Shown here: one piece after another, positions 24,492 through 35,411 of the stretch
Numbering within the stretch: position 1 is the stretch's first letter
Layout of the letters: each line of letters opens with the position of its first letter
NCBI RefSeq assembly: GCF_003385115.1
Contig: NZ_QUNI01000006.1
Coordinates: 252,187 to 316,186, forward strand
From: Flavobacterium aquicola
Lineage (GTDB): Bacteria > Bacteroidota > Bacteroidia > Flavobacteriales > Flavobacteriaceae
Direction of reading: 5' to 3'
Length of the DNA: 64,000 nucleotides
The notes under the pieces: generated by a model
The model's input: the letters and a program-made list of their open reading frames with translations, nothing else
Database searches by the model: none
What the model was told of the DNA's origin: nothing
Translations under genes and position numbers: made by a program

Positions 24492-27400
24492 TACCCTGAA
24501 TTTGTTTTTCGAATTTCTCTTCTTGTTTTTCTATTCGTTTTTTTCTCTCTTTACGTTCCTTTTCCTCTTGAATTATACGTTTTTCTTCTTCGGTACGGTG
24601 AAAAAGTTCACGGAATTTATTGTAGCTCATCGTGATTACAAATGCCACACCGGTTTCAATTACCTGACCTTCAACTGCCACCTGATATTCATTTTTGCGG
24701 TAAGCGCGAACCATATATCGGCCGTCTTTTGTAAGCTGATAATCCAGAGAAACGTCGCCGGCAATATTTGTAGTTTCTTCATTGGCGCGTTCTTTTCCTT
24801 CAACACCAAAACTGCTTCCTACGGTAACTTTCAATCGGTCATCAAGCAGTTTTTTGGAAACAGCCACATTCAAATCGGTTCTGTTTTCCATATTTCCAGA
24901 AGTATAATCCTCTGTTGATTCCAAATCAAATTCTAATTGAACACCGCTTATTAACTCGGAAGAAAGGTCATTCAATTGCTGAGAAAGTATCTTGCTTACA
25001 CTTTGTCTTGCCAAAGATTCGGCATTGGTTCCACCGCTTTCGCTTGCAAAAGGATTTTCGCCAACAAAACGATTCAACAGTAAAAGCGCAAAAACCTGTT
25101 TGTTTAATTCGGCTGGTTCTTGTCGCAATTGTTCCAGTTTTGTTTGAGAAGCCGAAACAATATCGGAGGAAACTCCATAATTTCCATCGGGAAGTATTAT
25201 ATCAAAAGTAATTTCGGGTTTCAGCAATTCGCCATTCATTTTTAATAAAGTCTGAAACGGAATTTTCTGCTTGTAAGTGTTTTTTATTGTCGGACTTACT
25301 GCTCCCAATTGGTTTCCGAGCAAATCAATTGGCGGAGCCTCTACTTTATAAATCGCCGTAATATTCAAAGTTGCCATTGTTGGCTCACCATTCCAAATGA
25401 TATAACTTCCTTTCTGAATATTAAATTTTCTTCGGATTGCATTAAAATTCATTTCATAAGCTCCGTCCGATACTTCGTATTTACCCGTAAGAGTAGTTTT
25501 TCCCGAAGGGTCAATTCCGCCCGTAAGTTGGGCTTCACCTTTTAGGTTAAGATAATCGCCGTTTCCTTTATCGATAATCAGTGTCAATTCTGCTTCTTTA
25601 GACAACGAAATATCAACACTGACGTTCATTCCGATTAAGTCAGATCGATTGAGTTTTTTCTTCATTTCCACGGTTTGTTTCAGATATACATTATCTTCAT
25701 TTACAAACTCTACAATTCCTTCTCTCTCAGCAATCGACGGATCTGATTGAGGCAAAACCACCGTGAATTTGGTCTCTTTGTTTATTTTTACATCTCCGCC
25801 TACAATTGGATTTTCAAGCGTTCCTTTTATGTCTAATTTCGTGTCCAAAAATAAATCTCCGTAGAACAAATCATTGTCGGTTGCTTTTGAATGTATGGCT
25901 CTGAAATCATTTGCCTTTACTGTTAAATTGAAATTATAGTTTCTAAAATCCGGCGACTGAATTGTTCCGTTAAGTGCCATTACATTACTATTTTCATCGT
26001 AAAGTGTAAAGCTGTCGAACGTAATTACATCGTTGCTGAAAGTGATTTTTTCATTCTCGGTTTTAAAATAAGAATTGAGTTTTGTGATTCTGAAACTGCT
26101 ATCGTTGAAGTTTAATTGACCATCAACTTTTGGTGCTGATGCATTTCCTGTAATTTTAAAATTACCTGATAAAAATCCAGCTCCGTCAGTCACATTTCCC
26201 ATCGAAAAGCCCTGAATACTTTTAATGTTCAGTTTATTGATGTCGGTATTCAAATCTAAATTTCCATCATTGATTTTGTAATTTCCATTGACTTTTACGT
26301 CATTTCCTTCACCGTTCAAAACCACATTTGCCGTAAGCACATCTGCTGTTTTGTTATCTACTTTTATTTCGATATCCCCGACAGGTTCCGCCTTGAAAGC
26401 AAAGTCGTCAATTTTTATGTCCGAAGTAAAAATTGGCGATGTCATCACGTTTTCGACAACTGCATTTCCGTTGATTAAACCCTGCATCAGCAGTTTGTCT
26501 TTTTTAACAATATTCAGAATGGTTTCGATTTTGAAATTCACAAAATCAACTTCAATTGGTGCGTTATCCTGAGTTCCTTGTGATTGAATCTTTAGTTCGT
26601 TGCCCGAATTATCTAAGAAAAACTTATTAACGAACAGTCTTTTATCTCCAAATTCAATTGCATTTTCAGGATTGATATTCCATTTGTCATAATTAAGAAC
26701 AAAATTATCGGAGTTAATTTTCAGGATATTTTTAGCATCCTGACGAAGAAATTCTCCCGCAATCATATACTGTTCTTTGTCTTTGGTATCTTTTACCTGC
26801 AAGGCGTATGAAAGAATATTACTCTCGACTTTACCTGATAAACTGGTAAACGGAATCTTTAATTCTCCGCTTTCTATTGTTGCAAACGAAATTTGGTATT
26901 CCAAAGTATTTTCTTTGGCTTCTACATTTATTTTTCCGTCAGCGATTGTATTATTGGCATAAACAATTCTCGGAATCGTTCCTTTTATTTCCAAAGAATC
27001 AGTTTTATTATTGTATTTTCCACTGATATTAATTGGTTCTAAACCTGTCAATTTAGGAACCAGTTTAAAAAGTATTGGATCGTTATCAATTGCCAATGTA
27101 AAAGCCAATCGCTGTTCATCTGATTCAGCATTCACTTTCGGATTTTGCAGATCCATGTATTTTGACAATGATTTTTTTACTGCCGAGGTTAATGTGGTTA
27201 GTTTGTATTTTCCATCCACTTCAGCTTTCAAAAACTGGGATGATATTTTGATATTGTTTCGGGTATTATCCGAAAAAGCAATTACACGAACAGAATCCAA
27301 AACAATTAATTCTTCCTGCAAAACCTGAATGTTCGAAAGGAATACTTTTCCGTTCAGAAAATCAGGGTTGCTGTTGGCAATATCAGCATCAACATTTCCA

Positions 27401-29553
27401 CGCAGTTTCATTGGTCCGGCATGAAGATTCAGCTTTTCCAAATCGGCGATGTCGAGGTTTAATTTCAATTTTACAGATGGATATTTGTCTTTTGTATTTC
27501 CATTGGCAGTCAAATCAAAATTCAAATTTGGATCTTTCATTCCCGATTTTACTGCAAAAGATCCGTTGCTGATATTTCCTTTTAAAGCTAAATCCCTGTA
27601 GGTATATCTATTGAATACCGCTTTTTGAACCAAACCATCCAATTCGGCCTGAGCTGTTTTTGGATCCAAACCTTTGCCTTTTACTTTCGCTTTAAGCGTA
27701 ATTTTTCCGATAGAATCATTTTTGATTAATCGACCCAAATCAAAATCCATTAACGAGACATTGGCATCATATTTCTCTTGTTTTTTAATGCGCTGATCAA
27801 ATAATGCATCCACTTTTGCATTTCCGAAACTGCTGTTCAGAGCCAGATTGGTTTTGAAATTCTGAACAGAACCTTTAAATTTTCCGGCTAAATTAAACTG
27901 CGAAGGCAACTGAATATTCTTTGGGATTGTTCCTGTAGGTACAAATGAATAGACATCTTTAGCTGTACTCGACAGTTTTTTGATATTCAAATCATAATAG
28001 GCTTTTTCACCATCGGGCAAACCTTTAATTTTTCCCGAAAGTGAAACTCTCGTACTTCCAATTCCGCTCATTTCGAACAACGGAATATTCAAATCTTTTA
28101 TTTTTCCGTTCAAACGGGTATTCAGATATAAAACCGCATTTGGATTACTTTTAAACAGATTCGTTTTTTGTAAATCGGGAGCAAAAAGCAAAATGTCTTT
28201 GAAACCGATTTTAGACTGATTCAAATTAGCATCAATCGAAAGATTTGCAATGTCTTTTTTCAGAGCATCAAGCGATGGATAAGTGACTTTGATTTTATTC
28301 TGAAGAAGTGTCTGAGGTGTTCTCAAATACAAATTGTTCAGCTCTGCATTTTTTGGTCCATAAAAGAAATCGGTTTTTAAAGCCTGAATCTGCAAACCGC
28401 TTTTTTCATTTACAGCCAATGATTTTATATTTCCCGAAATAGTATCATTTCCGTAATATAATTTCTCGGCTTCAAAATCAAATTTGTTTAAATCCAGATG
28501 GTTGTAATCAATACCTTTTGGATTGGGTTTGGCCTGCATGTCATCAAATTTGAAAGCGATATTCTGCAGATCGACATCGTTCAATTTTACTTTCCAGCCC
28601 GCTTGTTTGATAGCAGTCGAATCCAAATTTGGCGTTTGAAGCTGTTTATCTTTTGCTCCTAATCTCAGATTTCCTTTTAGATTTTTTAATTCGAAAGAAT
28701 CAAAATCCAAAAGCTGTTTGTTTAAATCAATTTCATTGACAGCCAATTCCAAATTGCCCAAACGTATTCCCGAATCCAGTTTAGAATCTTTGTTATCGTA
28801 TGAAACATCAATATTGGATAAATTGATTTTATCTAGTTTCAACTTGAAATCGCTTCTTTTCGAAATGCTATCAACGGTTTTTACAGATACTTCAGCAATT
28901 TTTTCGACAGCATCTTGATTTAAGAATAATTTCAGTCCGTTTAAATTAATTTTTGGAATGTTGAAATCCATTTCGTCCAAATCAAACTTCTTGAATTTGG
29001 TGTCAAAATGAGTGAGTTTTACCCGAATATCATTTTTAGAAAAATCATCTTTGAAGTTAAAGTTAATATTGTCGAGATTGACTTTTACAACTGATATTTT
29101 AAAAGGTTTGCTATTTGGATCTTTTGGCTCATTAGATTCAAAAGCTTTGATAATGTAATCAAAATTGAAAACTCCTTCTTTGTTTCTAGAAATATTGGCT
29201 TTTACATTTTCAAGCGAAACGGAATTGATTTCGAGTTCGGAACTTATTAATTTAAACAGATCAACATCGACTTCCAATCGCTTTCCGGCGAGTAAAATAT
29301 TCTTTTTTTGATCTTCAAAATAGAATCCTTCCAGAACAACATCTTTAGGGAATTTGATAGAAATATAGTCTAAAGCAACTTTGGTTTTTATTTTTTCATT
29401 GAGATAGGTAACTGCCTTGTTTTTTACAAAATTCTGAATTGACGGCACCTGAATTAAAACGATAAGGAGAAGTAAAATAGCAATTATCGAAGCGACGCAC
29501 CAAAGCAATACACGAAGTGTTTTTTTTAGATAATGAATGGATTTTTGATTCAT
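24475..29553 (-). CDS. tamB: Translocation and assembly module protein TamB
   Basis: 1692 residues, the largest gene here. One N-terminal transmembrane helix (about 10-35) anchors it in the inner membrane. The body is a very long repetitive beta-structure (many KxLxLNxxxISxxxF-like strands, AsmA/TamB-type groove) that spans the periplasm. The conserved C-terminal TamB domain (DUF490, about 1230-1670) includes KGNGDYLNLKGEAQLTGGID and LLLNRFVG. The extreme C-terminus is a Glu/Lys-rich coiled coil. Such proteins move phospholipids or help OMP assembly between the membranes. It is translated just before tamL with overlapping ends, a typical tamB-tamL operon. Confidence 0.9.
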   Translation of the reverse strand: MNQKSIHYLKKTLRVLLWCVASIIAILLLLIVLIQVPSIQNFVKNKAVTYLNEKIKTKVALDYISIKFPKDVVLEGFYFEDQKKNILLAGKRLEVDVDLFKLISSELEINSVSLENVKANISRNKEGVFNFDYIIKAFESNEPKDPNSKPFKISVVKVNLDNINFNFKDDFSKNDIRVKLTHFDTKFKKFDLDEMDFNIPKINLNGLKLFLNQDAVEKIAEVSVKTVDSISKRSDFKLKLDKINLSNIDVSYDNKDSKLDSGIRLGNLELAVNEIDLNKQLLDFDSFELKNLKGNLRLGAKDKQLQTPNLDSTAIKQAGWKVKLNDVDLQNIAFKFDDMQAKPNPKGIDYNHLDLNKFDFEAEKLYYGNDTISGNIKSLAVNEKSGLQIQALKTDFFYGPKNAELNNLYLRTPQTLLQNKIKVTYPSLDALKKDIANLSIDANLNQSKIGFKDILLFAPDLQKTNLFKSNPNAVLYLNTRLNGKIKDLNIPLFEMSGIGSTRVSLSGKIKGLPDGEKAYYDLNIKKLSSTAKDVYSFVPTGTIPKNIQLPSQFNLAGKFKGSVQNFKTNLALNSSFGNAKVDALFDQRIKKQEKYDANVSLMDFDLGRLIKNDSIGKITLKAKVKGKGLDPKTAQAELDGLVQKAVFNRYTYRDLALKGNISNGSFAVKSGMKDPNLNFDLTANGNTKDKYPSVKLKLNLDIADLEKLNLHAGPMKLRGNVDADIANSNPDFLNGKVFLSNIQVLQEELIVLDSVRVIAFSDNTRNNIKISSQFLKAEVDGKYKLTTLTSAVKKSLSKYMDLQNPKVNAESDEQRLAFTLAIDNDPILFKLVPKLTGLEPINISGKYNNKTDSLEIKGTIPRIVYANNTIADGKINVEAKENTLEYQISFATIESGELKIPFTSLSGKVESNILSYALQVKDTKDKEQYMIAGEFLRQDAKNILKINSDNFVLNYDKWNINPENAIEFGDKRLFVNKFFLDNSGNELKIQSQGTQDNAPIEVDFVNFKIETILNIVKKDKLLMQGLINGNAVVENVMTSPIFTSDIKIDDFAFKAEPVGDIEIKVDNKTADVLTANVVLNGEGNDVKVNGNYKINDGNLDLNTDINKLNIKSIQGFSMGNVTDGAGFLSGNFKITGNASAPKVDGQLNFNDSSFRITKLNSYFKTENEKITFSNDVITFDSFTLYDENSNVMALNGTIQSPDFRNYNFNLTVKANDFRAIHSKATDNDLFYGDLFLDTKLDIKGTLENPIVGGDVKINKETKFTVVLPQSDPSIAEREGIVEFVNEDNVYLKQTVEMKKKLNRSDLIGMNVSVDISLSKEAELTLIIDKGNGDYLNLKGEAQLTGGIDPSGKTTLTGKYEVSDGAYEMNFNAIRRKFNIQKGSYIIWNGEPTMATLNITAIYKVEAPPIDLLGNQLGAVSPTIKNTYKQKIPFQTLLKMNGELLKPEITFDIILPDGNYGVSSDIVSASQTKLEQLRQEPAELNKQVFALLLLNRFVGENPFASESGGTNAESLARQSVSKILSQQLNDLSSELISGVQLEFDLESTEDYTSGNMENRTDLNVAVSKKLLDDRLKVTVGSSFGVEGKERANEETTNIAGDVSLDYQLTKDGRYMVRAYRKNEYQVAVEGQVIETGVAFVITMSYNKFRELFHRTEEEKRIIQEEKERKERKKRIEKQEEKFEKQIQGNEQKT

Positions 29554-29706
29554 AAGTCAATAAAACACGTTAAACAAAAGCCTTATCATGAAGCACAATT
29601 ATACAATTTACAAAAATGTAAAAAATATACTTCAACAAGTTACATAATTTAGCTTAAATGTTCTAAAATTTTACGGAACGAATTATTAGTATTGAATAAA
29701 CGAACC

Positions 29707-30666
29707 TTAAAACCTTATATGCTGAAATTTTTCCTTTATAAAATTGATCTTCTGGTTCAGGTTTGCCAAGAATTTAAGATGCTGTTCCGAGTCAGGATTA
29801 AAACTGCGGTGGCTGAGACCTTTTTGGATTTCCAGCACATCTTTCATCGTCTGGAAACTGTTTTCGTTAATACAGCTTTCACTAAAACGTTCCCAGATAT
29901 AATCAATAGCGGTCTGGTTTGGATGCAACATATCCTCGGCATAAAAACGATAATCGCGGAGTTCGTCCATCATGATTTCATAGCTTGGGAAATAGACTGC
30001 AGATTTTAGATTGCAGATTTTAGACTGCAGATTGTTATGAACCGCAGTAATTAAATTTGCTTTACTCCATTGATTTTCTACAAAACCGTCTTTGAGATGT
30101 CGCACTGGCGAAATGGTGAAAATGAAACTGCAGTTTGGATTCAATTTTCCGATTAAATCAATAGTGTTTTGAATTGATTTTTGGATAATTTCAACAGAAA
30201 GTAATTCTTTTGTAAACTGCTTTTGCGGTACTTTATGGCAGTTGGCAACAATAGTATTTTTTTCTATATTTCGATACACCCATGAAGTTCCGTACGTAAT
30301 GATTATATGACTAGCTTCATGCAATTGTTTTTTGGTTTCCGCCAAAATTTGATTCAAATTCTTCACAAGTTCATCCTTATCCGAATGACTCAAATCCGAA
30401 TGCACCTCAAAACAATGCCAGCGTTCGTTATGAAAAAAAACATCTTCCTCAGTAAATAAAACCCCATTAACTGTTCTATCAATAATTTTCTCAATCGAAA
30501 CCGGATTAAAAATAATCCCGAATGGATTTATTACATTTTGAAACTTAAAATACTGGAATTTGTCTCCCATATTTTCAGCAAAACAAGAACCCAATGAGAC
30601 TATCTTGGAGTTGTAGTCTATTGGATTGTTTTTTTTGGGAATGGGTATTTTTGTTGTGAACTGCAT
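29707..30666 (-). CDS. GSCFA domain-containing protein
   Basis: 319 residues. The family is named for its N-terminal motif, present here as SLGSCFAENMG (about 25-35), whose Ser is the likely nucleophile of an SGNH-hydrolase-like fold. NPFGIIFNP follows (about 46-54), with ITYGTSWVYRN and HPNQTAIDYIW near residues 120 and 245; the latter would carry the catalytic His. Members are putative esterases or lipases of unknown substrate, common in Bacteroidota. No signal peptide is evident. It lies downstream of a terminator and is apparently transcribed alone. Confidence 0.88.
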   Translation of the reverse strand: MQFTTKIPIPKKNNPIDYNSKIVSLGSCFAENMGDKFQYFKFQNVINPFGIIFNPVSIEKIIDRTVNGVLFTEEDVFFHNERWHCFEVHSDLSHSDKDELVKNLNQILAETKKQLHEASHIIITYGTSWVYRNIEKNTIVANCHKVPQKQFTKELLSVEIIQKSIQNTIDLIGKLNPNCSFIFTISPVRHLKDGFVENQWSKANLITAVHNNLQSKICNLKSAVYFPSYEIMMDELRDYRFYAEDMLHPNQTAIDYIWERFSESCINENSFQTMKDVLEIQKGLSHRSFNPDSEQHLKFLANLNQKINFIKEKFQHIRF

Positions 30667-30704
30667 TATTTATATTTCATGTAAATTTCGACTTTTTTTA
30701 GAAA

Positions 30705-30737
30705 TAAAAAAACCAGACACGGATTGTATCTGGTTTT
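30705..30737 (-). terminator. Rho-independent terminator (minus strand)
   Basis: On the minus strand, AAAACCAGA pairs with TCTGGTTTT (30709-30717 with 30729-30737) and is followed by T. It ends the frameshifted lipoprotein gene. Confidence 0.75.
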
Positions 30738-30777
30738 AGAAATTATTTTAAATCTTAATTAAGATAATTTTATATCC

Positions 30778-31543
30778 CTAGTATAAATATTCTATAGTAT
30801 AAACACTTCCACTATTAGAAGTTTCAACTCTGGAAACAGGATAATTATCGGAATTATACGTGTATTTATTTGAATAACCCGAATTCAAAACATTATTCGA
30901 ATCATATCTTTTATACGTTAATATATTATGAGTAATTCCTAACACATCAATCAAAAACAACTTGTTGTATCCAATAATATTTCTAGAAATATTATTTTTA
31001 TCATCATAAGTGTATTCCCTTTTGGAAAACAGCACATTATCTTTATATTCTTCAATTTTTGATACTTCCCCTTCCTCATTTAACCAAATCTTTCCAGTTT
31101 TTGTTGTATTTTGGTCTGTTAAAGCAACTGAGGATTCTGTAAAACTAATTGTGGCATCTGAATTGTAAACATAAACTCGCTTACCACTGTCACCATATTT
31201 GGTTATCATTTTTTCACTAACTAATCTTTGCTTAGAATCATATTCATAAAACATCTCAGAGAATAAAGATTTATCAACATCATACCTTTTAACGTTTTGT
31301 ATTAAATCTCCATTATAAGTATACTCCCAAACAGAATTTTTTACTAAAGCTAGGAATCATTCTTACGAGTTTTTTTCCTTTATAAGTATACTCAAAAAAA
31401 TCAGATGCCACATTATTGTCTTTCATAATTATTTTTTTGGGCAAGACAGAACTATTAATAGCGGTATCTTCATTATCATCATCATTTGAACAAGAAGTTA
31501 AAACTAATAAAGATGTACATATTAAAAGTAGTATTTTTTTCAT
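30778..31543 (-). pseudogene. Frameshifted lipoprotein gene (paralogue of 31596-32390)
   Basis: The N-terminal part starts at ATG 31543 with a lipoprotein signal (LVLTSCSNDDD) and reads in one frame to about 31340. The rest continues in another frame as SVWEYTYNGDL and so on to the stop at 30778. Removing one base from the run of six A (minus strand; T at 31337-31342) joins both parts into one protein of about 254 residues. The joined product has the same plan as the neighbour at 31596-32390: lipobox, LPKKI, FxYTYxGK strands, and a C-terminal YTIEYLY. It could be a true pseudogene, a phase-variable gene or a sequencing error in a homopolymer. Confidence 0.75.
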
Positions 31544-31595
31544 TTTTTTATTTTCAGAGTTTCGATTATAAATTAAAAACAATTCCTTTATTTAA

Positions 31596-32390
31596 CTAAT
31601 AAGTATATTCAGTTATATATTCAATTGTTTTTCCATCGCTTGTATAGGATGTCATTTTTGTAGGATACCCATTATCACTATAAATATAATTGCGGATATA
31701 AACAAATGGATTTAATAAACTGGCACCACTAATTGTTTTTATAATATTATTATTTCCACAATTAACCTCATTTAACAATAAGTTAAAACCTAAAATATTT
31801 TTGAGTGGATCATTTTTATCATCATACTCATAAGACCTTACATTGCGTTGATCATTGGTAACAATAAACTCTTCCTTAACGAGATTTCCATCTTTGTAAT
31901 TTAAAATCCCTTGATGATCTTTTACTTCCATATTTGTTTTAGCATCTACCACATAATACACATAGGTAACTTGATTATACGCATTATGTGTGTAAACTGT
32001 TTTGTAAATATATTGCCCATTTGGATATTCAGTAGAAAACCCTTTTTTTAACATTCTTGTTTTTAGTTTTCCATTTTCATAAGTATACAATACCTCAGTA
32101 TCTTTTATTTCCTCTCCTTTATTACCTAAATCAAATTTCACCTGCTTAACTATAAAATTCCCATCATAAGTAAAAACAGTTTTTGAATCCTCATCTACCG
32201 AAGTTAAAATTTTATTTCCATCATAGGTTATTACCTCTTTACTATTATCAGATGGAAAACCAGGAAAAGTCATAGAAATTGTTTTAGGCAATACCAAATT
32301 ATTTCCTGAATCCGAAGAGGAATCATCACTAGAACAAGATGAAATCAGCACTAAAATTAAAGCCAAAAGAAAGTGTGAAAATTTTTTCAT
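31596..32390 (-). CDS. Lipoprotein of unknown function with repeated YTYENG-like strands
   Basis: 264 residues. A lipoprotein signal ends at cysteine about 19 (LISSCSSDD), followed by a Ser/Asp linker. The body has repeated strand motifs (ITYDGNKI, FTYDGNFI, YTYENGKL, YEYDDKNDP, YTEYTY-like end) similar to YD/RHS-like strand repeats of Bacteroidota lipoproteins, and is probably an all-beta extracellular or periplasmic protein. The frameshifted relative lies directly downstream, 53 bases away, indicating a tandem duplication. It is preceded by the alaS terminator. No function can be given. Confidence 0.75.
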   Translation of the reverse strand: MKKFSHFLLALILVLISSCSSDDSSSDSGNNLVLPKTISMTFPGFPSDNSKEVITYDGNKILTSVDEDSKTVFTYDGNFIVKQVKFDLGNKGEEIKDTEVLYTYENGKLKTRMLKKGFSTEYPNGQYIYKTVYTHNAYNQVTYVYYVVDAKTNMEVKDHQGILNYKDGNLVKEEFIVTNDQRNVRSYEYDDKNDPLKNILGFNLLLNEVNCGNNNIIKTISGASLLNPFVYIRNYIYSDNGYPTKMTSYTSDGKTIEYITEYTY

Positions 32391-32461
32391 TTAAAAAATT
32401 ACGTATTAATATTTTTACAAATATATAAAAAATCAAAACTAATTACCTATTAAGCTTCTAT

Positions 32462-32502
32462 AAAAAATCCCAAGCGAGCTATTACTATAACTCACTTGGG
32501 AT
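32462..32502 (-). terminator. Rho-independent terminator of alaS (minus strand)
   Basis: ATCCCAAG (32467-32474) pairs with CTTGGGAT (32495-32502), extended by GAG/CTC. On the minus strand it is followed by six T (32462-32467 read in reverse). Confidence 0.85.
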
Positions 32503-32549
32503 ACATATTATGAAATCTATTTTATAAAGAAAGGTTGCTTATAATAAAA

Positions 32550-35180
32550 CTACTTCACAAACTCAACCGCCTTAGCCAAAGCCTCAGCAATTCCATCTAC
32601 ATTTTTACCTCCTGCAGTAGCGAAGAAAGGCTGTCCCCCTCCTCCACCTTGGATGTATTTACCTAATTCGCGAACCACCTGACCGGCGTTTAGTTTTTTA
32701 TCGGCTACTAATTCTTTGGAAATATAACAAGACAAAGTTGGTTTCCCTTCTTCGGCCGTAGCCAAAACTAAAAACAAATTATTTATTGTATTTCCAAATT
32801 CGTAAGCTAAATTTTTTGCTCCTTCCGCATTCAAATCAACTTGTTTTGCTAAGAATTGAATACCATTGATTTCCTGCAATTCTTTGGCCAATTCGCCTTT
32901 CATATTTTTGGCTTTATCTTTCAATAAAACCTCCAATTGTTTTTTAAGTGAAGCATTTTCATCCTGAATTGCCTGAATGGCTTTTACAGGATCAACAGCA
33001 TTTTTCAGTACTTCTTTTATTTCGGCGAAAGTAATCAGCTGCGATTCAAAAAAATCTTTAGCTGCTTCGCTGGTAATCGCTTCAATACGTCTGATTCCTG
33101 CCGCAACAGCACCTTCAGAAGTAATTTTGAAATGCCAGATATCACTTGTATTTGGCACGTGAGTCCCTCCGCACAATTCCACTGAATCACCGAATTTAAT
33201 CATTCGAACAACATCTCCATATTTCTCACCAAACAAAGCTATAGCACCTTCTTCAATTGCCTGATCTTTTGGGATCGCTCTTTTTTCTACCAAAGGCAGA
33301 CTCTCACGAATTCTTGCATTTACAAAATCCTCAACTTCTTTAAGTTCGTCCTCTGTTACTTTAGAAAAATGCGAAAAGTCAAAACGCAGTGAAGCATTAC
33401 GAACCATCGAACCTTTTTGCTCAATGTGTGTTCCCAATATTTTTCGCAGTCCTTGATGTAACAAGTGAGTAGCCGAGTGATTTGAAGATGTTTTTGCTCT
33501 CTGGATTTCATCTACAACGGCAACAAAACTATCGGTTAAATTGTCCGGAAGCGATTGTGTAAGATGTATTGTTTGGTTGTTTTCTTTTTTGGTATCAATA
33601 ATATAAATAATATCACCGTTTGAAGCTTCAAGATATCCTTTATCACCTGTTTGTCCTCCGCTTTCACCGTAAAATGGTGTAGCATTGAAAACCAACTGAT
33701 AAATTTCACCGTCCTTCACACTATCCACTCTACGGTATTTAGTGATTTTCACATTGTGTCTCAATCGGTCGTAACCTACAAATTCCTGCACATCATCTTC
33801 GACCAAAACATTCCAGTCTCCAGCCGTAACTTTTGAAGCTGCACGGGAACGTTCTTTTTGTAATTGCAATTGTTCCTGAAAACCTTTTTCGTCCAATTCC
33901 AATCCTTTTTCAGAAAGAATCAAAGCTGTCAAATCGATTGGAAAACCATAGGTATCATACAATTCAAATGCTTTTTTCCCGTCTATTACTGAACCTGAGT
34001 TAGTACTAATAACCGCATCCAACAATACCAATCCCTGATCCAAAGTTCTCAAAAAAGAACTTTCTTCTTCACGGATTACATTGGAACATAATGCTTTCTG
34101 TGAACGGATTTCTGGGAAAGAACCACTCATTTGTGCGCTCAATGTTTCAACCAATCTGTATATAAAAGGTTCTTTCGTATCTAGGAAAGTAAAACCGTAA
34201 CGAATTGCACGACGCAAAATTCTACGGATTACATAACCAGCTCCCGTATTTGATGGCAACTGACCATCAGCAATAGCAAAAGCTACCGCACGAACGTGAT
34301 CGGCAATTACACGAATTGCAATATTTATTTTTTCTTCGGCTTCGTCTTTTGCTTTGATTGTATATTTAGTTCCAGTAATCGTTTCGATTTCTCTAATTAG
34401 CGGCGTGAAAACATCGGTATCATAATTTGACTGAACTCCTTGCAAAACCATACAAAGACGCTCAAATCCCATTCCAGTATCTACGTGTTGCGCAGGTAAT
34501 TTTTCCAATGAACCATCGGCTTTACGGTTGAATTCCATAAATACGTTGTTCCAAATTTCCACCACATGCGGGTGATCGGCATTCACTAAAGATTTACCAG
34601 AAACCAAAGCTTTTTCTTCAGCCGAACGGATATCCACATGAATTTCAGAACAAGGTCCACAAGGTCCTTGGTCACCCATTTCCCAAAAATTATCTTTTTT
34701 GTTACCAAGAATAATTCGGTCTTCATCAATTAATTCTTTCCAAATGTCCCAAGCTTCTTGGTCAAAAGGCACATTCTCAGCAGGATTTCCTTCAAAAACT
34801 GAAACATATAATATTTCTTTCGGTATTTTATACACCTCTGTCAGTAATTCCCAAGCCCAGTGAATTGCCTCTTTCTTGAAATAATCACCAAAAGACCAGT
34901 TCCCTAGCATCTCGAACATTGTATGATGGTAGGTATCAATCCCAACTTCTTCAAGATCATTATGTTTTCCTGAAACACGAAGACATTTTTGCGTATCGGC
35001 AATTCTGTTGCTTTTTGGTGTTCCTAAACCAAGAAAATATTCTTTAAACTGGGCCATTCCTGAGTTGTTGAACATCAAGGTTGGATCATCTTTAAGAACT
35101 ATTGGAGCCGAAGGAACGATTAAATGCCCTTTGCTCTCGAAAAAATCTAGGAATTGCTTGCGTACGTCTTGTGATTTCAT
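32550..35180 (-). CDS. alaS: Alanine--tRNA ligase
   Basis: 876 residues, normal length. It charges tRNA-Ala. The class II catalytic core begins with FFESKGH and [10 protein letters not shown] (about 12-42), with motif 2 around [16 protein letters not shown] (about 82-97) and motif 3 in [17 protein letters not shown] (about 310-326). The editing domain carries the zinc/active-site elements [12 protein letters not shown] (about 562-573) and [12 protein letters not shown] (about 663-674). The C-terminal C-Ala domain ends with [14 protein letters not shown]. The upstream region is a low-complexity spacer in which no promoter could be placed. Confidence 0.96.
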   Translation of the reverse strand: MKSQDVRKQFLDFFESKGHLIVPSAPIVLKDDPTLMFNNSGMAQFKEYFLGLGTPKSNRIADTQKCLRVSGKHNDLEEVGIDTYHHTMFEMLGNWSFGDYFKKEAIHWAWELLTEVYKIPKEILYVSVFEGNPAENVPFDQEAWDIWKELIDEDRIILGNKKDNFWEMGDQGPCGPCSEIHVDIRSAEEKALVSGKSLVNADHPHVVEIWNNVFMEFNRKADGSLEKLPAQHVDTGMGFERLCMVLQGVQSNYDTDVFTPLIREIETITGTKYTIKAKDEAEEKINIAIRVIADHVRAVAFAIADGQLPSNTGAGYVIRRILRRAIRYGFTFLDTKEPFIYRLVETLSAQMSGSFPEIRSQKALCSNVIREEESSFLRTLDQGLVLLDAVISTNSGSVIDGKKAFELYDTYGFPIDLTALILSEKGLELDEKGFQEQLQLQKERSRAASKVTAGDWNVLVEDDVQEFVGYDRLRHNVKITKYRRVDSVKDGEIYQLVFNATPFYGESGGQTGDKGYLEASNGDIIYIIDTKKENNQTIHLTQSLPDNLTDSFVAVVDEIQRAKTSSNHSATHLLHQGLRKILGTHIEQKGSMVRNASLRFDFSHFSKVTEDELKEVEDFVNARIRESLPLVEKRAIPKDQAIEEGAIALFGEKYGDVVRMIKFGDSVELCGGTHVPNTSDIWHFKITSEGAVAAGIRRIEAITSEAAKDFFESQLITFAEIKEVLKNAVDPVKAIQAIQDENASLKKQLEVLLKDKAKNMKGELAKELQEINGIQFLAKQVDLNAEGAKNLAYEFGNTINNLFLVLATAEEGKPTLSCYISKELVADKKLNAGQVVRELGKYIQGGGGGQPFFATAGGKNVDGIAEALAKAVEFVK

Positions 35181-35186
35181 ATTTAA

Positions 35187-35320
35187 ATTAGAAAATGTGA
35201 TAATTTGATAATTAAAAATTGATAATTAGAAAATTGATAAGCAGACAATGTGATAAGCAGATAATTTTAAAATTATCTAATTGCCTAATTATCTCAATTA
35301 TAAAATTGGCTAATTATTTA
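35187..35320. repeat. Low-complexity intergenic spacer
   Basis: Between the divergent alaS and M23 genes the sequence consists of degenerate copies of a TGATAATTTGATAAT/TTGATAAGCAG-like unit, with partial dyad symmetry (AATTATCTAATTGCC). No ORF is present. The two promoters should lie here, but neither is obvious. Confidence 0.45.
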
Positions 35321-35411
35321 TTCCTGAAAAAAATAACCGAACAACTGAAACATTTATTAAATTTGTTCGACTTACCTTATACTAATTTGCAAAAATAGGG
35401 TATTTTAAAAT

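Noticed and set aside
24475..29553. Plus-strand ORFs opposite tamB as genes
   Set aside because: They are antisense shadows of a repetitive beta-protein, lacking starts, families and consistent codon use.
31313..31582. An intact separate small lipoprotein gene
   Set aside because: Its C-terminus is out-of-frame sequence; the continuation in the other frame shows it is the front of one split gene.
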